A stretch of 64,000 bases of DNA from contig OW121743.1 in assembly GCA_933228675.1 (NCBI GenBank), forward strand, positions 67,189,749 to 67,253,748, read 5' to 3'. The notes under the pieces are model-generated. The model had not been told where the DNA came from, did no database searches, and saw only the letters and a program-made list of their open reading frames with translations. Positions 55,044 through 64,000 of the stretch are shown one piece after another; position 1 is the stretch's first letter, and every line of letters begins with the position of its first letter. Both the position numbers and the translations under genes were made by a program. Source of the stretch: Stomorhina lunata (lineage: Eukaryota; Arthropoda; Insecta; Diptera; Rhiniidae).

Positions 55044-55642
55044 TCTCTTCCATTCTCTCTTTCTCGCATTAGAAGTAGTTAAATGTGTTAAAGTAGTAGT
55101 AACAATTTCCGTTTCCAATGCACTTACTATTCTGTTACTTAGTAGTAGATTTCATGTAAAATTGTCTTCTCTTACAAATTGTACATTTATTTAGATTCAC
55201 TTCCGGTGTTAGTTTCCGTTCGTATAACAGTAGCTCAGTCCTTGTAGATCTTTCCTCAAAATAAAATTATCTCCTTGTTTTCAAAAGTCCAATGATGATT
55301 CTAATATTTTCTGTATTACCTATAACCCTAAGGCTTAAGTCTGGCATTCTGCTGAAATCTGAGAGTAAAAACCGAAATGTATTAGGCATATTTAATATCG
55401 AAATTATCGTATAAATATCATGATAATTCTACTGATTATATCTTTCATTACTTTCAACATAAATTTGATTATTACAACCAAAACTAAGGTTTATTATAAT
55501 GAAATTCATTAAATTTTTACATTTCAGTAAGATACTTAATACATATGATTTGGATATTATTTCATTATGCATAGGTGTAATGGACCATAATTTTAAATAC
55601 ATTCGAGTTTTGGATTAATTCGAATGAAGAACTTAGACGATC
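55044..55642 (+). other. rut 3' UTR and downstream sequence
   Basis: It contains the AATAAA at 55259 and then AT-rich sequence to the target duplication CGATC at 55638-55642. The 3' UTR limit is unknown. Confidence 0.5.
55259..55264 (+). promoter_or_regulatory. candidate rut polyadenylation signal AATAAA
   Basis: The first AATAAA after the stop lies 216 nt downstream, followed by T-rich sequence. The context is plausible, but longer 3' UTRs are common for neural fly genes. Confidence 0.4.
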
Positions 55643-58600
55643 CACAGTGGTTTACGGACGCTTTTTTTTTGGAAGTAATTCTGTAACTTTTGAACGACTG
55701 GAGATATTTGAATGAAATTTGGCATGGTGATAGTCAAGGAGTATTCGAGTTGGTTTTCAAAAGCACTGGCCCATGAGGGGTCGGGAGAGTGATTGATGGA
55801 CCTTCAAAGTTGGTCACCTCGGGTGTTCGACTTTTTTAAAAATTCGCCAAAAATCCATTTATGAATGGATTGAAAAGAAATTTTAAACTTAAGTTCTCCT
55901 TCAGAAGGTCTACAAAAAATACGCTTACATGTGTAGCTTATCTCCTTTGGGTTTCGAGATATTTGGATAAAAAGGAATTTTTGGGTTGATTTTTTACCTA
56001 TTTTTTTAAGCTTTTTTTGATCTGGTGGACGCATTTGAAGATTAAAATTTTTTTAAGAATATTCGTTAAAATTGTAACAAAATTCTAAATAATTTTTGTG
56101 CAAGTTGGTTATAGATATCTTCTTTCGTTTAAAAGTTAAAAATATTCAAAATTGAAACTTAAAAAAATTTTCGCTTTTTTTTGAGTTTTTCCTTAAAAGA
56201 TAGCTATATTTTTTCACTTATAAAAAAATATTTTCTTAAGAAACATAAAAATATTTTTAAAGTTTTTCAAAGAAAACATAATGAGAATGCGTATAAAACA
56301 AATTTCTTGCCAATTAGACTTTTGGTCCTCGCACATGCCCTCTCCAAAAAATGCCAATTTGTAACAAAAAAATTTGGTTTAAATAAAAATTTCTCAAAAG
56401 GCAAAGCACCGATTTGAAAAAAATAATAATGTCCGTATTTTCTAATATATCTGTTATTGATTGAAAAAGTTTTTTCTGAAACGAGCTGCAAATAGAGTCA
56501 GTGTTGCCATTTTTGTAAAAAAACTCATTTTTTGAAACCCTTTTTCCCCAGTTGGGAATTGGGGAATTTTTTAGTTAAAATTGGGAATTTTTTTTAGTCT
56601 ATTGCTTTTAGATCTTATTGGTCTACATGACTACAAATTTTCATTGAGATATCTTCATCTATGTCATTTCTACAAAATATCAAAAATTGAAATTATTTTC
56701 CTTCTAAAAGTAGAAAAATAATATTTTTTTGTTTTACGATACAAAGTGTAAAAATATTAACTCACTAAAAAAAGATTTTCAATTGGTATTCATCTCCTGG
56801 ACTTTCCCGATCCAATGATACTAAACACGTGTATCAAGCTTTAATACATAGCCTTTAAAAGCTCTGAAAACTTTGCCTCCCATAGCATTTTTAAGCTAAA
56901 TATTGGAGTATTGGAGAGTAATGTGTGCAAATAAAGTTAATGGTGCACAGTGGTATTAACTCTGCAATTTCTAAACTACTAGACGGATTTTGACGAAATT
57001 TGGAACGTCAATAGATGAGGTGTGAGGCTTTTAGATCAATGTTTAAGAACGTATTTGGCGGTAGCACAGTGGGCTCTACAGTGGGCCAAAATTGCCTACC
57101 ACGGGTATATAAAACATTTGGGGGCGTATAACTTTCCTCAATTGGGTCCGATCTAAAATATTTTTGCGTTTTCGAAAACTTCTTAAAAAAGTTAAGAAAA
57201 AAACATGCTTACCTTACTACCTTATCTCTTATAGTTTAAGAGATATTTGACTCCATAAAATTTTAGTATAATATTTTAACATTACTTTGTAATTTTTCGC
57301 AAAAATCTCTAAAACTAAACAAGGTATTGCGACTATTTTTGTACATAGTATGGACCTGTGTATGCGAAAATCAGAAATATAAATTTCGGAACAAGTTCTG
57401 AAATGTAAATGAAAAGTTTTGAATACAGAAGAGTATTCTTTTCGCAAATTTGAGTTTTTTTAGAATAGCGGCCCGTGTGACCCGATTAATAGCCGGGCTC
57501 TATCAGATTTTTGCACAGATATTAAAAACATTATACTTAATACAATTTTGTTAAAAAAAAAGTTTTGAGATAAAATAAACAATTTTTTTACAGTCACAAA
57601 AAACACAAGTTTTGTTAAAAAAATGGCTGATTTTCGACTACCGCTGGTTGTAGGGTGCATGTCCAAAATTTTTAGAAATATAGTTTATACTGATCCCTCA
57701 AGTCCAGCCTTTTAGAAAATGTAAAAAACGAATTGAGTCTTTTGAAAAAATTTTTTAAAAATATTGAAAAAATAATATTACTTTTTTTGAAAAAAAAAAA
57801 ATAATTTTTCAGGCTTTTTTCGGTACACAAACTTTGAAGAATTTTTCTGTGTTATTAAGTTTACATAATAAAGAACTTGTTTCCTCCAGTTCATTTAGAA
57901 ATTTATCAGCAATCTTGCAGTATTTTTTTAAAATTTAACGTAGTACAAGAAAAGATAAATAGGCCAAAAAAAGGCCAGAAGACATACCATAAAAAGCAAA
58001 AAAAAAAATTTGGATTCAAATATCTCTTAAACTATAACAGATAAGGTAATAAAGTAAGCATGCTTTTTTCTTAATTTTTTTAAGAAGTTTTCGAAAATGT
58101 AAAAATCTTTTAGATCGGACCCAATTGAGGAAAGTTATACGCCCCCAAATGTTTTATATACCCGTGGTAGGCAATTTTGGCCCACTGTAGAGCCCACTGT
58201 GCTACCGCCAAATACGTTCTTAAACATTGATCTAAAAGCCTCACACCTCTTCTATTGACGTTCCAAATTTCGTCAAAATCCGTCTAGTAGTTTAGAAATT
58301 GCAGAGTTAATACCACTGTGCACCATTAACTTTATTTGCACACATTACTCTCCAATACTACAATATTTAGCTTAAAAATGCTATGGGAGGCAAAGTTTTC
58401 AGAGCTTTTAAAGGCTATGTATTAAAGCTTGATACACGTGTTTAGTATCATTGGATCGGGAAAGTCCAGGAGATGAATACCAATTGAAAATCTTTTTTTA
58501 GTGAGTTAATATTTTTACACTTTGTATCGTAAAACAAAAAAATATTATTTTTCTACTTTTAGAAGGAAAATAATTTCAATTTTTGATATTTTGTAGAAAT

Positions 58601-59622
58601 GACATAGATGAAGATATCTCAATGAAAATTTGTAGTCATGTAGACCAATAAGATCTAAAAGCAATAGACTAAAAAAAATTCCCAATTTTAACTAAAAAAT
58701 TCCCCAATTCCCAACTCTGGGAAAAAGGGTTTCAAAAAATGAGTTTTTTTACAAAAATGGCAACACTGACTCTATTTGCAGCTCGTTTCAGAAAAAACTT
58801 TTTCAATCAATAACAGATATATTAGAAAATACGGACATTATTATTTTTTTCAAATCGGTGCTTTGCCTTTTGAGAAATTTTTATTTAAACCAAATTTTTT
58901 TGTTACAAATTGGCATTTTTTGGAGAGGGCATGTGCGAGGACCAAAAGTCCAATTGGCAAGAAATTTATTTTATACACATTCTCATTATGTTTTCTTTGA
59001 AAAACTTTAAAAATATTTTTATGTTTCTTAAGAAAATATTTTTTTATTAGTGAAAAAATATAGCTATCTTTTAAGGAAAAACTCAAAAAAAGCGAAATTT
59101 TTTTTAAGTTTCAACTTTGAATATTTTTAACTTTTAAACGAAAGAAGATATCTATAACCAACTTGCACAAAAATTATTTAGAATTTTGTTACAATTTTAA
59201 CGAATATTCTTAAAAAAATTTTAATCTTCAAATGCGTCCACCAGATCAAAAAAAGCTTAAAAAAATAGGTAAAAAATCAACCCAAAAATTCCTTTTTATC
59301 CAAATATCTCGAAACCCAAAGGAGATAAGCTACACATGTAAGCGTATTTTTTGTAGACCTTCTGAAGGAAAACTTAAGTTTAAAATTTCTTTTCAATCCA
59401 TTCATAAATGGATTTTTGGCGAATTTTTAAAAAAGTCGAACACCCGAGGTGACCAACTTTGAAGGTCCATCAATCACTCTCCCGACCCCTCATGGGCCAG
59501 TGCTTTTGAAAACCAACTCGAATACTCCTTGACTATCACCATGCCAAATTTCATTCAAATATCTCCAGTCGTTCAAAAGTTACAGAATTATTTCCAAAAA
59601 AAAGCGTCCGTAAACCACTGTG
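55643..59622. mobile_element. 3,980-bp palindromic element with CACAGTGG ends, Transib-like non-autonomous candidate
   Basis: Arms 55643-57252 and 58014-59622 (about 1.61 kb each) are inverted copies with only scattered differences; the centre is about 760 bp. The ends read CACAGTGGTTTACGGACGC, and 5-bp CGATC flanks both sides (55638-55642, 59623-59627). A CAC-starting end matching the CACWRTG heptamer plus a 5-bp duplication is characteristic of Transib elements, whose ends resemble V(D)J signals. No transposase ORF is visible. Mirrored open frames (for example 55804-56034 minus and 59232-59462 plus) arise from the palindrome. Foldback origin remains an alternative. Confidence 0.75.
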
Positions 59623-59627
59623 CGATC

Positions 59628-59989
59628 GTTAACAAAACCATTGCAGCGTGCAACCAGGTTATGATCGTACTAACTATATAAATTTTCTATTCATATTAAT
59701 GTTATCAAGTTTCTACATTAAATATTTAATTATTAGAGTGATTTTGACTTAATTACTTTTAATCAAATTATTGTAATTTCTGAGTTCATATATCATTAAT
59801 GTATTAAGTAAAAATAAGTTATTTTTTTAAATGATGTCAAAACCACTTAAAAGAAATTTAATGCTTCTACGACCAAGGGAACCTGTGCCGACTTGATCGC
59901 AAGGAGGCATTTAACCATTTGTATGGGAAACAACGGGAGTACTTTTCGTTTTCAATTAGTAAGAATTTATATCTACAAGAAAATAAAAG
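59628..59989. other. intergenic spacer
   Basis: AT-rich with no feature recognised. Confidence 0.4.
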
Positions 59990-62870
59990 AAAACTTAAGC
60001 AGCTTCTTATTTTTATAACAAATTTTTAAAAAAAATTTTATAGGAAATTTTTCAAAAATTCTTATTTTTATAAGAAATTTTTCAAAAATTTTTAGTTTTT
60101 ATAGAAAATTTTTAAAAAATTTCTCATTTTTATAGAAAATTTTTAAAAAATTTCTTATCTTTATAGGAAATTTTTTAAAAATTTCTTATTTTTATAGGAA
60201 ATTTTTCAAAAATTTCTTATTTTTATAGGAAATTTTTCAAAAATTTCTTATTTTTATATAAAATTTTTCAAAAATTTCTTATTTTTATATGAAGTTTTTC
60301 AAAAATTTCTTATTTTTATATGAAGTTTTTCAAAAATTTCTCATTTTTATAAGAAAATTTTTCAAAAATTTCTTATTTTAATAAGAACTATTTCGAAAAT
60401 TTCTTATTCTTAAAAAAAAAACTTTTTTATTTTTATAGGATATTTTTCAAAAATTTCTAATTTTTATAGGAAAATTTTCAAAAATTTCTTATTTTTATAG
60501 GAGTTTTTCAAAAAATTTTAATTTTTATAGGAAATTTTTAAAAAACTTTTTATTTTTATAGGAAATTTTTCAAAAAATTCTTATCTTTATAGGAATTTTA
60601 AAAAAAAATTATTATTTATTTTTATAGGAAATTTTTCAAAAATTTTTTATTTTTATAGGAAATTTTTCAAAAATTTCTTATTTTTATAGGAAATTTTTCA
60701 AAAATTTCTTATTTTTATAGGAAATTTTTCAAAAATTTCTTATTTTTATAGGAAATTTTTCAAAAATTTCTTATTTTTATAGGAAATTTTTCAAAAATTT
60801 CTTATTTTTATAGGAAATTTTTCAAAAATTTCTTATTTTTATAGGAAATTTTTCAAAAATTTCTTATTTTTATAGGAAATTTTTCAAAAATTTCTTATTT
60901 TTATAGGAAATTTTTCAAAAATTTCTTATTTTTATAGGAAATTTTTCAAAAATTTCTTATTTTTATAGGAAATTTTTCAAAAATTTCTTATTTTTATAGG
61001 AAATTTTTCAAAAATTTCTTATTTTTATAGGAAATTTTTCAAAAATTTCTTATTTTTATAGGAAATTTTTCAAAAATTTCTTATTTTTATAGGAAATTTT
61101 TCAAAAATTTCTTATTTTTATAGGAAATTTTTCAAAAATTTCCTATTTTTATAGGAAATTTTTCAAAAATTTCTTATTTTTATAGGAAATTTTTCAAAAA
61201 TTTCTTATTTTTATAGGAAATTTTTCAAAAATTTCTTATTTTTATAGGAAATTTTTCAAAAATTTCTTATTTTTATAGGAAATTTTTCAAAAATTTCTTA
61301 TTTTTATAGGAAATTTTTCAAAAATTTCTTATTTTTATAGGAAATTTTTTTAAAATTTCTTATTTTTATAGGAAATTTTTCAAAAATTTCTTATTTTTAT
61401 AGGAAATTTTTCAAAAATTTCTTATTTTTATAGGAAATTTTTCAAAAATTTCTTATTTTTATAGGAAATTTTTCAAAAATTTCTTATTTTTATAGGAAAT
61501 TTTTCAAAAATTTCTTATTTTCATAGGAAATTTTTCAAAAATTTCTTATTTTTATAGGAAATTTTTCAAAAATTTCTTATTTATATAGGAAATTTTTCAA
61601 AAATTTCTTATTTTTATAGGAAATTTTTCAAAAATTTCTTATTTTTATAGGAAATTTTTCAAAAATTTCTTATTTTTATACGAAATTTTTCAAAAATTTC
61701 TTATTTTTATAGGAAATTTTTCAAAAATTTCTTATTTTTATAGGAAATTTTTCAAAAATTTCTTATTTTTATAGGAAATTTTTCAAAAATTTCTTATTTT
61801 TATAGGAAATTTTTCAAAAATTTCTTATTTTTATAGGAAATTTTTCAAAAATTTCTTATTTTTATAGGAAATTTTTCAAAAATTTCTTAGTTTTATAGGA
61901 AATTTTTCAAAAATTTCTTATATTTATAGGAAATTTTTCAAAAATTTCTTATTTTTATAGGAAATTTTTCAAACATTTTTCAAAAAACTCTTATTTTGTA
62001 GGAATTTTTCAAAAAATTCTAATTTTTATAGAAAATTTTTCAAAAATTTCTTATTTTTATAGTAAATTTTTCAAACACTTTTCAAAAATTTCTTATTTTT
62101 ATAGGAATTTTTTAAAAAATTTATTATTATTTTTATAGGAAATTTTTCAAAAATTTGTTATTTTGATAGGAAAATTTTCAAAGATTTCTTATTTTTATAG
62201 GATTTTTTCAAAAAATTCTAATTTTTATAGGAAATTTTTCTAAAATTTCTTATTTTTATAGGAAATTTTTCAAACATTTTTCAAAAATTTCTCATTTTTA
62301 TAGGAATTTTTTAAAAAATTTATTATTTATTTTTATAGGAAATTTTTCAAAAATTTCTTACTTTTATAGGAAAATTTTTTAAAATTTCTTAATCTTTTAG
62401 GAAATTTTTCAAAAATTTCTTATTTTTATAGGAAAATTTTCAAAAATTTCTTAAGTTTATAGGAAATTTTTTAAAAATTTCTTATATTTATAGGGAATTC
62501 TTCAAAAATTTCCCGTTTTAAAAGGAAATTTTTCAAAAATTTCTTATTTTTATAAGAATTTTTTAAAAAATTTCTTATTTTTATAGGAAATTTTTAAAAA
62601 GTTTCTTATTTTTATAGGAAATTTTTCAAAAATTAGTTAATTTTATAGGAAATTTTTTAAAAATTTCTTATTTTTATAGGGAAATTTTCAAAAATTTCCC
62701 ATTTTTATAGGAAATTTTTCAAAAATTTCCCAATTTAATAGGACTTTTTTTTAATTTTTTTATTTTTATAGGACATTTTGCAAAATTTTCTAATTTTTAT
62801 AGGAAGTTTTTCAAAATTTTTTTTATTTTTAAAGGAGGTTTTTTAATTTTTTTTTTAATTTTATAGGAAA
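59990..62870. repeat. 31-bp minisatellite, ~2.9 kb, homogenised core
   Basis: The unit is built on TAGGAAATTTTTCAAAAATT followed by TCTTATTTTTA (31 bp). From about 60640 to 61960 units are nearly identical over some 40 repeats. Both flanks carry substitutions and length changes. No ORF. Confidence 0.95.
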
Positions 62871-63344
62871 CTTGGTAAATTGTACTTTCAATAGAACTGT
62901 TAATAAATATTATTGCGTAAAATTAAAAAATTTAACCTTTGACCCGGAAAAGCTTATCAGATTTTGCCGTACATTTTCCATAGACTAAGAAATAAAAGAA
63001 ATATTCAACATTAACTTTATTCAAATTGAACAAAACGAAAATTTAACAAGTATTTACTCAAATTATTTCCAAAATAGTATTTTGGTAAAAATCGGCGAAT
63101 TCAAATCGTAGTTAGGGCTTCACTTAATAAGACATCGACTTTAACTTTTCTCAATTGCATTCTTCAATTTGAATGTTTTAACACACAAATAATAGAGTTT
63201 AAGTTTTGTAATATTTGTTTAACAAAATTTTTTAAAAAATTAAAAACTAGGGTATAAACTAAAATTTTAATCTATTTTATGTCTTTAATTTTGACTTTTT
63301 TGACAAAGTTTTAGGCAAAACTTTGGCGTAAAGTCGGCATGGGT
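62871..63344. other. intergenic, AT-rich
   Basis: No gene recognised. Confidence 0.4.
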
Positions 63345-63460
63345 TAACGTTTTCCGATCACAATAATATTTCATATTTTGATTAGTGGAATCAAAAGTAA
63401 AACAATTGGAGGGTATGCGTCTCTAAAACAGCGCGAGGCAGTCTAGTATTATATAGTTAC
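63345..63460. mobile_element. diverged tail of the minisatellite-bearing element
   Basis: TTCCGATCACAATAATATTT, GTGGAATCAAAAGTAAAACA and AGGCAGTCTAGTATTATA align with the tail repeated at about 50817-50940 and 51652-51770 (CCGATCACTATAATATATTA, GGGGTCAAAAGGAAAAA, GGGACAGTCTAATATACG). Confidence 0.5.
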
Positions 63461-64000
63461 TATAATAATTGTTTGATCAAAATATTTTATTGTGATTTCT
63501 ATGATGATTATTTTCGTTCGTTCGTTCGTTCATACTTAAATTTGATTAAATATTCATCAGTTTTAAATCTTATTATTATCATGAAAGATGGTCGCTAACG
63601 TTTACATATAATCAAAGTATTGTAATTCTCCATGATTGATTGATGATGGCAATCAAATCATATGTATGGTTTTTCTTCACATGTTTTTTAGAATCAAGAT
63701 CATTAATTAAACGATCAACTATAAAAGTAATCGTATTTATTTTAAAATTCGGTATCATGAAAAATCATATTATGATTGAATTGGATGATATAAGCAATTA
63801 GTTTTAATAATTTGCTATGAGCTAGTCTACAACAGTGATCAAATTATTATCAGAAAAGATCAATAGTTTGATCATTAGTATAATACTGTAATTATCTGAT
63901 ACAATCACAGTAAAATGCCACAATCCCGTCTCCCAAATCTCTCTGAATTTCAGTCGAATCAAATGCCAGTATTAGAACTTTATATATAAAAATTGGCCTC
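63461..64000. other. window end, AT-rich with short TTCG microsatellite
   Basis: TTCGTTCGTTCGTTC near 63514-63530 and many AT-rich ATGAT/ATCAT motifs. No gene recognised to the edge. Confidence 0.5.

Noticed and set aside
55804..59462. Mirrored 74-78 codon ORFs in the downstream palindrome
   Set aside because: Each pair is the same sequence in the two arms; the peptides have no recognisable transposase motif.

Overview
The window is from an AT-rich animal genome, almost certainly a higher fly. It holds one host gene on the + strand: the membrane adenylyl cyclase rutabaga (ADCY1 type, Ca2+/calmodulin-responsive). The recovered protein resembles Drosophila Rut through both catalytic domains, judged from memory of the family. 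Introns are packed with dipteran repeats. A calyptrate such as a blowfly or house fly is plausible, but the species is not proven by the sequence.

Host gene. Eighteen coding segments run from base 2 to the stop at 55041-55043. Together they give 4,617 nt in a single open frame (1,538 codons plus stop), with matching intron phases at every junction. They encode transmembrane helices 3-6, catalytic domain C1a, a calmodulin-site-like C1b, a 6-nt microexon, helices 7-12, catalytic domain C2a and a long Q/H/N-rich tail. The 5' end of the gene lies left of the window.

Introns. 95-3722, 5050-11075, 11616-16891, 18087-26861, 27003-30074, 30540-34106 and 34897-51922 carry AT-rich minisatellites with periods of about 28-31 bp, small inverted-repeat elements, tRNA-derived SINEs, decayed LINE pieces, two arrays of a 130-bp repeat and four clear copies of a 0.65-0.8 kb dispersed repeat.

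17-kb intron. A 5'-truncated LINE lies at about 35764-36356. A foldback element (37373-47468) is split by a complete, apparently very young BEL/Pao LTR retrotransposon (38095-47101). Its two 673-bp LTRs are identical by eye and it has a 4-bp CCTT target duplication. Besides its 1,786-aa gag-pol it carries a second ORF (45385-46308). That ORF repeats the zinc-knuckle plus protease-like portion but has Asn where the catalytic Asp should be, and a splice-acceptor-like site lies directly before its ATG.

Downstream of the gene. A 3,980-bp near-perfect palindromic element (55643-59622) has CACAGTGG ends and a 5-bp CGATC target duplication, which suggests a non-autonomous Transib-like element. A 31-bp minisatellite of nearly 3 kb follows (about 59990-62870). 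No further host gene is visible to 64000.

The best candidates for something little described are the BEL accessory ORF, the CACAGTG (RSS-heptamer-like) element family, the repeated emergence of about 31-bp A/T-phased minisatellites, and the 2-codon microexon.
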